Assembly (NCBI GenBank): GCA_000467715.1
Contig: AJFK01000332.1
Coordinates: 1-63,975 of the forward strand
Source: Hysterium pulicare CBS 123377
Lineage: Eukaryota; Ascomycota; Dothideomycetes; Hysteriales; Hysteriaceae
Length of the DNA stretch: 63,975 nt
Direction of reading: 5' to 3'
Shown: piece after piece, positions 1 to 11,816 of the stretch
Numbering within the stretch: the first letter of the stretch is position 1
Layout: the number at the start of each line of letters is the position of its first letter
The notes under the pieces: generated by a model
What the model saw: the letters and a program-made list of their open reading frames with translations, nothing else
What the model was told of the DNA's origin: nothing
Databases searched by the model: none
Translations under genes and position numbers: made by a program

Positions 1-948
1 ACTGTGTATCGTATCATGGTATACCCGGGCTTGTACAAAAAGATGACGTTCGTTGGAGTAAGCCCAGACATTGTTGCTTCACTACTGCGCGCGGTGTGAG
101 GCCGCCGACTCTTGGAAATTATTACATCTGAAGGTATTCAAAGTGTTTAGCCTAACTTGAAGATGACCTTTGTCGTTCTACATAATCAAGGGATCACGGA
201 TTCAGTCAACATAGTTATTCATGGATTACAGGTTTAGCTATTCCTATTTCAACTCTCCGACTTCCAGAAAAGGGTAGAAGTACAATGGAGTATGTTAGAG
301 AAAGATAGAATGGCTTTGTGTACTTACTTAAGCGCCTTACCTAAGGACTTGATGATGGCAACCAGCTTTGATGACCTTCACCAAGTCTGAATGATCTATG
401 TAGACCGCTAGTCTATCACTGGATGTGGGGCAGACATACTAGAGCCACATTTCACGTCTTTCACATAGGCGCTTAAAGTTATAAGGCTTAGAAGATACGC
501 CATTTATTGTAGAGATAAGGACTTCTAACGTACCCCGATAAAGATCGTGCATTTGAAGGGAGAGGTGAGATCTTACAAGGCACAATTCGTCCTTTGTGCC
601 CCGCCTGATCCTTCAAAGGCAGCTTCCAATCGGAACGAGGGACAGATTGGGCTACCTGCTGACTGCATCTTCATCCTGATACCAAGCATCCTTCCAGAAG
701 TCGTGGGATACTCTTTATGAGGAAAGGATTCGTGATACACCTAACGCTGATAATCGTGCCGCATTGGGGCTATGCTCGACTCATAAAGGCCGTTGTGTGA
801 CCGCAACCATATCCTATGCTGATCGTACGCTTACTCTGGAGCAAAATTCGACTGCCATTTCTCATATACAGCGCATCTATACCAATCGATCTTCATTTCC
901 TCCGAAGTTGAGTGTAAAGCCAATCCTCTCGATATTCAAACCGTCAGT
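1..948. other. Gene-free left edge
   Basis: No reading frame here has a recognisable domain or coding character. The stretch is the presumed promoter and 5' leader of the monooxygenase gene that starts at 949. An ORF from about 764 overlaps that start in another frame and begins at a TTG, so it is treated as chance. Confidence 0.5.
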
Positions 949-2921
949 ATGCCACTCGTTGCGGAAAAACAACAAGACCCTCTCCCTCAACACTCGTACC
1001 TGGACTTCAGAAATCCCCTTCCTCGACTCTCGGAGCAGCACCAACCTATCGGACCGAATGGTCAGAAACGTTATGAAGTAATTGTGGTTGGTGCAGGGCC
1101 AGCAGGCCTTTTCTTAACGATGATTCTCGCTCGATACGGCCTCTCTAGTTCTTCGCTCCTCTGTATAGATCAGAAAGCAAGCCAGACCCGTGCAGGTCAC
1201 GCAGACGGCGTGAATGCACGGACTTTGGAGATTCTGGCCACCTTGGGGCTTTATGAGCAACTTAAAAGAATTAGCAACTCATTTTCTGAATTCACGAGGT
1301 GGAGTCGTGACTCGGAGAACCCAGACATCTTAGTCAAAAGCCAACACGCCCCCTTTTACTTTTCGCCGGCAAGATTCGAACAGCTTTTGACAATGCACCA
1401 GGGTCATCTAGAAAGGGCGTTCAAGGAAGACCTTTCGAAGTCTCAGCATGATGGTGTGAAGTACAATACGAAGCTTGTGAGCCTAAAGATGGATGAAATG
1501 GCTGATTCGGAATATCCCGTTTCTGCTATCATCGAATGTAACGGGGAGAGGAAGGCTGTGAGAACCAAATATCTCGTTGGAGCCGATGGCGCTCGTTCAG
1601 CTGTGAGAGGGTTCATGGGCGTGGAACAAGACGGTGATATGACCGACCAGTTATGGGGTGTTATGGACCTGGTCGTAGATTCGAACTTCCCTGATGTTCG
1701 GAGGCAATCGAGCCTAATCGATCGCTTTGGTGAGAGAAAAGGCAGTGCATTTATCGTCCCACGAGAGAGACTACCAAGTGGAGAGTATTTGACAAGACTG
1801 TACTTAGATATGTCTGTCGATACGGAGGACGAGGAAGGTGCTATAGATGAGGTAGTAGCGGAAGAACAACGCAGGAAAACAAAAGAGATGAGAAAGAAAA
1901 TCACGGCGGAAACCATCTTGCAGAGGGCAACGGAAGTCTTCCGTCCGTTTCGATTTCGAGTTAAGGCTGGGACCGAGATTAAGTGGTGGGCTGCATATGG
2001 ACTTGGCCAGCGTGTAGCCAAGCAATTCTCTTTGAAGGACTCGAAGGGTGAGCCGAGAATGTTCATCGTAGGAGATGGTGAGTCTTCTTTCCTGGGTTCA
2101 GCTGAGATGAATTAACACTGCTAGCCTGCCACACACATTCTCCTCATCAAGGTCAAGGCTTGAACGTCAGTATTCAAGATTCTTACAACCTATCTTGGAA
2201 ACTTGCCTGGGTTCTGTCAGGACTAACGCCGGATCCGGTGGCCATCCTGAATAGCTACGACGAGGAGCGACGTCCAAATGCAGAGGATCTTATCTACTTT
2301 GACAAACGGTGGAATCAAGAAGGAACATCTCCTGAACAAAGGATGAGTGAAATGCAGCATTTTGTCCTCAGCTGTGGCATTGAATATCGACCGGGACTCC
2401 TTATCGAGAGGAGAACAGAGGAGAGAACGAGATCACAGGAGGAGTACCTAGGAGGAGTCTTGCTCGCTGGCCGCCGTTTATTCAACGTGAAAGTCCAACG
2501 TTTTGCTGATGGCGTTCTGAAAGACCTTCACGATGATATACGTTCAGATGGGCGGTGTAGCATCATCGTGATTGCTTCTGATGATCTATTAGATGCCGAA
2601 GGTCGCTCAGTAAAAGCCTTGAAGGAGGTGTGTGGGCGATTTGTCGACATATTCCCGAAAAGTCTCCTGGATACTATTGTCCTACATCCTTTACCCCAAG
2701 ATTCGTTTCAGTGGACAGATGTTCCGGATTGCGTGAAGGAAAAGGCGGAAATGCAACTGTATAGTTCGTCGGCGGAGGTGTACAAGACATTTGGGGTCAA
2801 CATTGCTGAAGGCTCAATTGTCATGGTCCGACCTGATGGAGTCGTTGGGTTGGTCTCGCGGCTAGAAGATACGGGACGGATGGAAACATTTCTCGGCCGA
2901 TTCTTGAAGAGCTTCAGTTGA
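949..2921 (+). CDS. FAD-dependent aromatic monooxygenase (phenol 2-monooxygenase-like)
   Basis: Two exons, 949-2077 and 2125-2921, join across a 47 bp GT-AG intron and give 641 codons. The join restores the conserved GD-A-CHTHSP motif (about residues 374-383). The N-terminal Rossmann motif GAGPAG lies at residues 48-53 and a VGADG(A)RS motif sits mid-protein. Together these are the three FAD/NAD(P)H signatures of class A flavin hydroxylases. The C-terminal 180 residues match the thioredoxin-like dimerisation domain of phenol hydroxylase in length and style. Such enzymes put one oxygen atom on a phenolic ring using NAD(P)H and O2, usually in the cytosol. The substrate cannot be told from sequence. 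The ATG at 949 is the first in frame and leaves a roughly 42-residue extension before the FAD motif. No secondary-metabolite gene lies next to it. Confidence 0.88.
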
Positions 2922-4540
2922 GTGTCCCGGGAACACGCCTGAATTCTATATAATAGACGCATGACCCTACCAGAGAGTGGGGTTCATGGCAAACGCATTT
3001 TAGTTGGCGTTGAACTGTCTTCGTGCATCTCTTGGGCCGAGTCGCTGTACTGGTTGCTTAGCAAGCACGGGATTCTGCCACCCTCCAAAACGCAGCTCGG
3101 AAGGGATTTGGAACGCGGCAGTCGAGTTGCTCAAGAGCCTCCTCGCTTCTGGGAGATCAATCGCAGACGTCACAATCAAAGGACGGAGCATGCGCGGGCG
3201 AACCCCTTAGGTGCTGCACCTGCTCCTCGACTGCCCCCCAGTGTGGTCTCAAGAGTTTGCGCAGGCGGCTAAGTCATGATAGAGCTGCTTAAAATAAGTG
3301 GCAATCCAGATGCGGAGGACACGTAGGGACCTGCACTCACGCAGGGCAGCGTCACAGGCAATCGACCCAGTGTACGGTGCATCGTCATCACAGTTACACA
3401 AGATGAGGCGAGATGCCGCCCATTTTACGCTCTGGACTTGTAAAGAGAGCGGAGTAATTATAGAGGTGACCCTGGGGAGACTAGCCGAGTCATTGAATCA
3501 CACAGTTCTCTCCTGTTTCTATGCCACTACAGCATTCGAGGTCTCAGTTGTTTCCTTCAAACGAGTTCAGCGCGTCATCCTCAACAGAGCTTCCCGAGGG
3601 GTCGTTAGCCGGATCAACAGCAACCTTGGCAACTGGATCACCGTAGCAATAGGCATTTGGGTGAGGAACTTTTTGAAAGCCGATGTTGAGATTGGCGACA
3701 TGACGAAAAGATGCGATCTATGCAAAATCAGCCGCAGAGTGACAGCAAGAATTGATATTGGGAGAGCCTTTACAATGAAACTCTTCGTCAAGCAGCGCAA
3801 AGTCCAAAATGAACTGATGAACGAGGGTCTAGACGTCGTACCGTGAGCGATAAGATATCAAAGAGGTCGAACAATTGCGGCAATGAACAGTATGAATGAA
3901 AATGCCTGACTATCCGGGTGCCGTACTTATACACTTTATTGAATTGCCAAAAAGAAATCCTGCTTTCTTTTCCAAGTCTGCATAAACATGCAAAACCCGC
4001 CCCTGCAACACGATTGAAGGAGCATGGCCAAGACGCATGCAGCTTCAGCGCTTCAATAAACATCCACTCGTTATCAGATGAACACAGTCGAGGGTCAAGT
4101 AGCTCGGAGCGGGGAAAGAGAAATGGATTATCTAAGGGCACCCAGTAACTTAGTAATCAGGTAGTGTTAACGTGCTCCACAAGCGAGCTAATTACACAAC
4201 TGAACTAAACAAAAAGGAAGATAATATTGCTGTTATCAAGTTGTAACGTTTATGCACATGTCGCGTGGTAGAGCTAACTAGCTCGCTTCCCTATGGAACA
4301 CAATTCCAAGGTTCGCGGAATGCCATGGCACGTGACCAATTAATGTCAGATATCGAGACCTGACATGTTATGCTCGAGCCGAGTCTTCTCATCCCCCCTG
4401 CAGCCCTCCTCTTCGTCAATTTCGTCACTCTCAATTTTTCCTCTGCTTTCAAGTTCGTAAGACCCATGCGAGTCCTTGTGATTAAAGATCTCGTGCAGTC
4501 TCGTCACATCTCTCTCAAACCCCCGGGCTGCACTCGTATA
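2922..4540. other. Intergenic region without a supported gene
   Basis: Several ORFs of 60-180 codons overlap on both strands here, the longest at 3298-3846 (+). None has a recognisable domain and none is clearly coding. On the minus strand between about 3570 and 3780 a reading rich in paired cysteines and Asp/Asn-Pro, with one in-frame TAG, looks weakly protein-like. It may be a decayed small secreted protein. The last 200 bases before 4541 are the presumed leader of the kinase gene. Confidence 0.4.
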
Positions 4541-6288
4541 ATGTCATCTTGCAGCCCGACCGAGAACGAGCAGCTCTTCAGCTATACCAGTGGCCGTTGG
4601 CTCTGGAATGAAAAGCCGCAATTGGATGCCCGCTACCGACATTTCAACATCTCGAGTCTCAAAAGGCTTGCGTGTGAGGTAATGGGATCGACAGGATGCA
4701 TCTCACTAGAGAAGATCGGGGAAGGAAACTACAACAAGGCATTTCGCCTTGTTATGCAGAATAGCAAGAACCTCATCGTCAAGATTCCCAACCCCAACGC
4801 TGACCCCACCAGGCATACGACTGCCTCGGAAGTGGCTACTATGGAGTTTGGCAGGACCGTACTGAATCTTCCTGTCCCCAAAGTGCTAGCTTGGAGCGCA
4901 ATGAGTCAGAATCCAGTCGAGTCCGAATACATCATCATGGAGGAAGCAAGCGGGTTTCAGCTTCACACCGTCTGGCCGGAATTGGAACTCAGGGCTAAGC
5001 GGGATATTGTTCACCAGATTATCGATATTGAGAAGAAGATGCTCTCCGTGTCATTCGATAAGTGGGGTTGGCTCTGGCTAATAGAGCCTCCTTAAAGTGC
5101 CGCGGATCTAACTTGCCTTATAGGATCGGGTCGCTGTATTTCAAAGACAGTGGACTTTCGAAATGCGAGCCGGTAAAGGCTACGGCATCATCGCGAGAGG
5201 TAGAGGACAATATCGAATCACGCTTCTCCATCGGACCGATTGTCCGAAGGGAGTTCTGGGTAGGAGAACGAAGCGATATGCACCATTACCACGGCCCATG
5301 TACGTTTCGCCTAACAACCTGACCGCGTTGTTCACGTAATGATTTGGTATAGGGAAATCAGCCAGGCAGTACCTGGAATCCATCGCCAAGCGCGAGATTG
5401 ACTGGATAAGTAGACATGCCGTCGCTGACAAGACGGCCCATAACCCATGGCAGTACACGTCTGACACACAAAACTCTCCGGAGGCTCATGTGTCGTCGCT
5501 GCGCAAGTTCATCTCAGCCGTCCCCAGCATCATTCCAAGGGATCCCGCTCTCTCCTCTCCCCGCTTCTGGCACCCAGACTTTCACTCTGGCAACATATAC
5601 GTCGACGAGAATGGCACAATATCAAGCATCATCGACTGGCAGGGTGCGTGGACAGCGCCACTGTTCATTGGAGCTAATCCACCTATGCTTTTGGATTACT
5701 CTATCGAGATGATGATGAAGCTGCCCGGCAACTTTAAGCAGCTCGACCAGACTACAAAAGACCATTGGCGATATCAAGTCGCCCAGTCAATCCTGATCCA
5801 CTCGTATGAGACGCGAATTGCCAAGGAAAACCCTCTCATGCACAAGGTCATGAGGCATCCGCAAGGGAAGACACTGAAGCAGCTCGAGGCTTTCGCCAAC
5901 GCTACTTGGGACAATTGTTTATTCCCGTTTCGAGAGTGCTTGGTTCGAATGCGAAGGCAAGTCTCTGAAGAATCTTCTACGCGGATACGCTAACGCATAC
6001 CACAGAGAATGGGACGACTTTGACGTGGATGGACCATGTCCGTACCAGTTTTCAGACGAGGAGATCCGAAAGCACCAAGAAGAAGGTGCGGCATTCAATG
6101 AAAGCCAAGAGTTTTGGGAATCGATGGGCAACATTGTTAGTGATGAGGGATATACTTCTAAAGAGGATTTTGGGAGAGCCGTTGAGCTGTTTCGATGCTT
6201 GCGGGAAGAAGGTTTAACTGCCCTGCATGGCGAAGAACGAGAGCTATTTGAGAAGCAAACCCGCTGGGTCGTGGATATTAAGACTTGA
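4541..6288 (+). CDS. APH-fold phosphotransferase, AIM9-like
   Basis: Four exons: 4541-5061, 5124-5299, 5353-5956 and 6006-6288 (527 codons). The third intron (5957-6005) is a GC-AG intron with the strong donor AG|GCAAGT. Using it restores an R-R-E-W-D-D stretch typical of the family. The N-lobe has GEGNYNKAF followed by the VKIP lysine strand. The catalytic loop is HPDFHSGN and the metal-binding aspartate is in IDWQ, so the kinase-like active site is complete. This is the fungal aminoglycoside/choline-kinase-like family that includes Aim9. Its natural substrate is unknown. An in-frame ATG at 4370 would add 57 residues, some of them basic, which could be a mitochondrial presequence as in Aim9. 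I chose 4541 because family similarity begins just after it. Which start is used is unresolved. Confidence 0.8.
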
Positions 6289-6289
6289 G

Positions 6290-6673
6290 ACGCGTCAACC
6301 ATCTCTTTATGTGTGGCGGCAGACTTAACAGTGGCCAGCGGATCCGGCCGTCAAAGAGTGGATATGGCGGGCCTCGACAACTCAAGACTTAACAGCCGCT
6401 GGGGGAAGGCTCTTCAAACGTACACTCAAGCCGGCGGGTCCAACGCCGGACGAGTTGCTGTCGACTCTTTGTATGGAAAAGAATATCAATCAAACCTTAG
6501 CCCCGAACCTACCATTATATATTACCGCCCAGCATTTTCCGGTATTGTCCGAAAGAATCGAGCTCATTGCAACAGATCTCAAAGCTTGCCGGCCTTGCTC
6601 AGTGGGCGAACTTCTTCATAATCGACGTGATAAACTGCAGTACTGGACTTTCTGGCTTGTTTCCATCATTTAG
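6290..6673 (+). pseudogene. C-terminal relic of an unidentified fungal protein
   Basis: Directly after the kinase stop, one frame reads as convincing protein for about 125 codons but has no start and carries a TAA at 6326-6328. It contains W-R-Q-T, a W-P-A-D-P-A-V-K-E-W segment and ends in a tryptophan- and isoleucine-rich hydrophobic run (Y-W-T-F-W-L-V-S-I-I) before TAG. This recalls the C-terminal part of fungal proteins that end with a membrane-anchoring segment. I cannot name the family. The lack of a start, the internal stop and the abrupt end point to a truncated copy. Confidence 0.45.
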
Positions 6674-7733
6674 CCCGCGGCGGTCGAGTTGTTCAGCGTT
6701 ACTCAGCGATCATTGGATTTAACACGCCCTGAAACTTGGACAACATCACCAACCATTCCCAGAGCCACCGCAAATGGCCTAGTCGTGGATCCTCATGCAC
6801 TGTCCTCTCGAGATGCTACTTCGATCGTGGAGAAACTCGATGAGAAGTCCAATAATCACAATGAGAGCGGCTGTGGCATAAGCTGAGTTCATGTCGATCG
6901 ATCCCCTAACCAGAATCGGCTAGGTATACGATGAGGTTTGAAGTATCTTCGGGACACGAAACTAACTACGTACCTAGGCATTTGCCTGTACTTCCGCCAG
7001 GGTTCGGAAACATTGTCCATTACCACATGCGCAACGTAGACAGCCGCCCTTGGATGGAGGCCAATCTTCATCGTTAGGGCATCGTGATATCCTCGGCGAA
7101 TCGCCTCTGCTCATGTGAGTTCGAGGCAAGGCTCAGGACCGCGCCACAGCAAGGCGTATTTGCCCAGCAGTTTCACCATACCAGCCCGGTGGAGATAAAA
7201 AGACGTGGGATGGGACGTTCAGCCGGTGGTGGCTTTATCGAAATGCCGCCACTTTCCTGCTTTCATCAATTGCCGTCTATCAGTTGCATTCCCCATCAAT
7301 GCTTGGATAGGTCAGCCTTGCCAAGGCTATGTCTCTCATCCTGCAAGGCGTTCTTCTTCAATGAGACTTCACCGTTCTCTCGAAGTCTACTCACTCTCAA
7401 TTCGTCAATTCCTACTGCCACCAACTGATTCCGTTAGCAGATACGTCGTTACTGCAGTGACGCCGCATGGGCCAACTTGAGTCCATCAACCGATTGGAGA
7501 TTGTAACATAGTCGAAAACGCGGGTAAACTATCTCTTGAGCTAATTTCGTCATCAAGATGCTGCCTCTCTATCTCCGTCTACCTCGTGGACGTTAAAATC
7601 ATCCAATGAACCCGGGAGGATACGTAACCTTGTGTATCCTGACTTGACATGGCTTGCCGGCTTAGTCCAGATCCGGCCTCTTTTTGAATCTCTGGAAGGC
7701 TTGACCGTTTGGTGTCAAGGAGGTATATACTGA
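6674..7733. other. Intergenic region, nothing recognised
   Basis: Short overlapping ORFs only, none with a domain. It could hold the missing 5' exon of the decayed membrane protein that follows, but no convincing start plus donor was found. Confidence 0.4.
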
Positions 7734-8815
7734 CCCGAACCTTGCTATCAGACAGCCTACAAGTATCTCTCTCGGTGGAAGCAGAAGACGCACGGATATC
7801 TCGAGGCACCGTTTTCAGAATCATCAATTATACGTCTTTTGTTTCTCCTCTTTATTGCTTGCAACTATGTGAAAGATGCTGCTCCCCCGCCATTACCTGG
7901 AGCTGCAGTGACTGAACCAGCGTTACTTCCCAGACAGGAGTCAGCTATCTCATCGGATGCGAGATATCAAACGTTTGCCTGGTATTCAGGTGGTGGAAAT
8001 AATGGAACCACTTATTGTGAGTCTTGACATCTGAGAAGTGAAGTGCTACTTCTAGTATGCTGACATTGTGATACACCTTGCAGGGGCACCTCTGACCTAT
8101 CACACTACGGACTATACCTACACATCGTCAGGTGACTATTACCAATCCTGCTTCATATCTGATCTGTGCCCGATATAGACTACTTGTTCCAGTGGCTGGA
8201 TCGTTGCGCAAACGACCTCTTCGTTCTGGTAAGAGCCAACCAACTGTACACCCGACGTATACATAATAATCTTTAGAGGCGTTTCTAGTGTAAATGGTGG
8301 ATACGCGTGCAGTAGTGATCTGTTATATTCATCCTTTGGGGCATTTGAAGCAATTACCAATGTTTGGTGTGAACCCTCGGGTTTTAAAGGCTCAAACCTT
8401 TATCGGGTGCGCCCAATTGTGTCCGGTAAGATACTGCTGCCTCTATGGAAGATGTGCTATCGCTGATCACAGCACAGTGGGAACTCCGAGCTGGACCCGG
8501 GCAAGTACCTCAGCCACAACAACCCCGAATCCGGCTTCGCCTCCAACTACTCCTACCCCGACAGCAATCACATCAGCATCTACTACAGCCAAAGTCCCCT
8601 CATCCCTAAGTGGTGGGGGTAACAAGGATACCGGAGTTATTGCCGGGAGCGTGGTTGGCGGAGTTGCAGTTCTTGGTGCAATTGGCGTCGCAGTTCTTTT
8701 CATACTAAGACGTAATCCTCGACACGAGCCTGCACCTACATTTAGTCCTTATCAGGGAATGAGTTTCGAGAATCAGCCAGAAAAAGTAGGAGGAACTGGG
8801 TTAACTACAGAGTAG
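7734..8815 (+). pseudogene. Decayed single-pass membrane protein with Cys-rich ectodomain
   Basis: Coding segments at about 7734-8016, 8084-8228, 8277-8425 and 8478-8815 share one frame across GT-AG introns. The product would be a hydrophobic leader, a cysteine-containing ectodomain, a Ser/Thr/Pro-rich stalk, one transmembrane helix (V-I-A-G-S-V-V-G-G-V-A-V-L-G-A-I-G) with a basic RR stop-transfer, and a short cytosolic tail. Fungal surface proteins of this layout are common. Two defects were found: an in-frame TAG at 8176-8178, and a TGA made when 8228 is joined to 8277. No ATG precedes the leader in frame. Removing the TAG as part of a small intron (8132-8178) leaves the following exon out of frame. 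A live gene with unusual splicing remains possible. Confidence 0.5.
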
Positions 8816-9673
8816 GATCCGCGAATCCAGCGGATGTATCGCCAGTACCGCGGTATCCCAGCGGAAATAGGAATGAAGTATCTGGAGTGCGCTCACCACA
8901 TTGAGCAGCAAGGGTTTCGCGTGGTGCTTGACGCAATCGGCGAGCAGACTTAGATCGTCCTCCGTTGGTAGCTGCTATCAAACTGCGGCGCTACGTAACC
9001 TACGTTTACATACAAGGGTGTTTCTCCCTTATTCAAGTTGTGGTCATGAATCATCATCATCTTAGTATCTTTTCGGGCCGCATATTTCCTTATCTGAAGG
9101 TTTTGCCAGGCCGCAATGCCCTTTTTTTGGTTGCGGAGAAACATTCTAATCCCTTTTCGGTGCATTCTGAAGACCTAGGGAGGGGCTTAAGAGGTCTCTT
9201 GTTGGTGATCACATCGATCTCAAGAACACGGCGACCTATGCATTCGAGTTCATTCACGGGTCTTTGGGAGGGTTGGTTAACTGGTTGGATGGTTTCAGAT
9301 GACGGTAATAAAAAAAACTTACCCTAAATGAGTGCAACTACGACTCTATCGATCTCACTACTTCCCCTTACCTGATCGAAATGATCGCAGAAAGAAGATG
9401 CTATCAGTTTGAAAAACAATGGAGATCCCAAGAGCGCTTCATTAATACACTCGTGTTAGATACCTGATGACTGGGGTCTTCCTCGGTTAGATCGGTCTCG
9501 CTCCGGTTGCAATTTCTAACCCCATTGTCGGCCTCTAGACCACAGCGTATACAACAACTCACTCTTGGGGTCGGGAATGAAGCAAATTTCGCTATCACTC
9601 GTTGCTGCATCACCTTCGATGTTTGTCCTACACAAACGAATATGAGTTGGCGGATATCTTCGTAGATTCGTGA
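8816..9673. other. Intergenic region, nothing recognised
   Basis: No coding sequence could be recognised. The right part may hold further remains of the HET relic that begins to be readable at 9674. Confidence 0.4.
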
Positions 9674-10099
9674 AAATTTCACCCCCTCAAGGCTCACATT
9701 CAAGAAGACCAACCTGAAGACACAGTCCTGATCAATCATGGAAGCTTCGGAGTCCTCTACCGAACTAATCCCCTTGATGATAGCCGCCGGACCAGAAACG
9801 AGCTAGCAAACTCCGAATTCAACCAGTGGATCTCCAGGAACTTAGAAGCTTCGCTACAAGCATGGGCTGCACCCCGTAGATTCTGTCGGGCTACAAAAGG
9901 AAGACCAGGTTGCGTACCTCATGCTACAGCGGTTGGGGATCTTATATGCGCATTCCAAGGATCAACTGTTCCACATGTTATTCGTCGCCAGGAAGATGGA
10001 CCATTCAAGGTCGTGGGAGAATGCTACGTCCACGGCTTGATGCAGGGAGAAGCTTTTGCATGTAGCAGGAACGTCCGCGAGGTGTTCAGAGTGTGCTAA
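9674..10099 (+). pseudogene. HET protein C-terminal relic
   Basis: An open frame of about 141 codons, with no start codon near its beginning, ends with TAA at 10097-10099. Its second half has the signature tail of fungal HET proteins: R-R-F-C-R-A-T-K-G, then GDLICAFQGSTVPHVIR, then VVGECYVHGLMQGEAF. In this family that segment follows the N-terminal HET domain at the extreme C-terminus. No HET domain could be read upstream, so this is a truncated copy. It differs clearly from the tail of the HET pseudogene at 22.8 kb, so the two are not recent duplicates. Confidence 0.65.
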
Positions 10100-10434
10100 C
10101 GCATGTTTTTTCTTTGATCGGCAGTTTCCAGATCTGATTTCTTTGCCGGTTTGGGATGGCATAGATTTTGATGCTCCTTGAAGGATGATGCCTGTGGGCG
10201 TTTCACAGGTAGCTCTACGGCTTTTCACTCGTTCTCCGCCATACATTTGAGCCGTGCTGAGCTCATCAAATCCAAGTCCCCGGAGTAAGCGTGCCTAGTC
10301 TCTCTTCCCTTCCAGATTTTCCTTCAATTACACTTCTCTCAACCTCTTAGATTCACGCTCTGTTAACCTCCTTCTTGCCAGCTCACCTGAATAGACTATT
10401 ATATGCGTTCTCGACCTTTTCTTCGAGTTGAATC
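10100..10434. other. Intergenic region
   Basis: No gene or RNA recognised. The end is pyrimidine-rich, as often seen just upstream of fungal start codons. Confidence 0.4.
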
Positions 10435-10791
10435 ATGCCTTGGCCCTTTACGGATCTTCTTCTAAGCCTAACCCATCGACTTTCCACTCATCACCATAGA
10501 CAAGCACTTCTCCAGGAAGATGCCAATTCCTTCGACGACAACAACGTTGATGAGGAGGCATGGTTAAATAGTCATGGACCTTCGCAAACGCCACCACGGT
10601 TGTCCGCAGTCGTCACATATCAGCCGTCAACCAACTCCTCCTTCCAAAATGTTCCGGCTCGGAAAGCACCCTTCAGTGAGCCAAATTCAGAGTTCGAGAC
10701 TTCACATATTGCGGACGGCGAAGAACGACTTCTCCATTCAAGGTATCCGGCTCCAGCCAAGATCGGTGAACATCTACTCTCGGTGTTTTAA
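10435..10791 (+). CDS. Hypothetical small protein (doubtful)
   Basis: An ATG-started frame of 118 codons follows a pyrimidine-rich leader. The predicted protein is Ser/Pro/His-rich with an acidic patch (E-D-A-N-S-F-D-D-N-N) and no domain I know. It may be real, a first exon, or chance. Nothing around it helps. Confidence 0.22.
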   Translation: MPWPFTDLLLSLTHRLSTHHHRQALLQEDANSFDDNNVDEEAWLNSHGPSQTPPRLSAVVTYQPSTNSSFQNVPARKAPFSEPNSEFETSHIADGEERLLHSRYPAPAKIGEHLLSVF

Positions 10792-10799
10792 TACTCAAC

Positions 10800-11816
10800 A
10801 TCGACGATGGTAGTGACTTGTTACGGTCATGAGAGAGCTAGTCTAGACTCAAGGCCTCACAGAACGTCACGGCATCAACTCCCATCGGAAAGTATTTAGC
10901 AAGCTCAGTTTTTCGTTGGAAGCAATCGCGTTCTATCATGCCCGATCAATAACCCTGCCAATTTTTACTAGAAATAACTTACTATTCGCGGATCCTTACA
11001 CGCATTCACCCATCCTTGCTTTCGCCGATGGCAGCCACGAGGCAGACATTGTTCAGGATTTGAAGCAGGTGAAGATTTTAAATCCTAAATCCCATTTTTT
11101 TTGAGGCTAAAGGCTAGACCAAAGCAGCTTTTAGGACCTTTGCCGACATGATCAACGAAATCCATTTTTGAGTCCGGCATGGAGTTTGTTGGTTTCCTTT
11201 GCTTCAAAATACAGATTAGACAAAATCAAATAGAGCGTTTTGGTTTTGAAGCCCGTGAAAATTCAATCGTGACACCGTGATGCTTTACGCCTCGGAGGGG
11301 CGTCAAGTAGAGGTATGTAGTTGAGAGAAGCGCCCATCAACAGCCCGTTTTGGGTCATGACTGCGTCGAAGTGCCGCTTGGAACAAGTCTGGAGCATTGG
11401 GTTCGATCAAAGAGGCAGATTCGGCGGTGGAAGGAAGAGTCCCCTACAGCTGGCATTAAGGAGAACGTCCAGGTCATCATGTTGCAAGTAATTGTATTTG
11501 TTCCATCCACATACAAATGTACCTAAGTACCACAGAAAGGCCAATCGTACCAACGAAGAGCAAGCAAAAAAGTGCTTAATCTATTATTCCCAAGTCCAAA
11601 TCCATTTAAAGGGAGCGGGGGCAACCAAAACCATAAAAGTGGCCTTCCTACTCCATCAATACTCCTCGCCCATATGTTGTTGCGCCGATAAAAGTCGTGT
11701 ACGTTTAAAATCCTTTTCTTGCGCGATGCAGTGTGCGTAATATGTTATAAAACCAATGTGGTTGAGCAAGACCGGCTCAATTTGCTGATGCGAAGTGAAA
11801 GCGGGCATAGAATGTA
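10800..11816. other. Intergenic region, 3' side of the TM9SF gene
   Basis: Only short ORFs in the forward direction, none convincing. It contains the presumed 3' UTR and polyadenylation region of the minus-strand TM9SF gene. Confidence 0.45.

Noticed and set aside
1443-2066. 207-codon minus-strand frame inside the monooxygenase
   Set aside because: It is the antisense shadow of a clearly conserved gene and shows no domain.
3298-3846. 182-codon plus-strand frame
   Set aside because: Starts at a non-ATG codon, no domain, and the opposite strand reads equally well. Kept only as part of the intergenic note.
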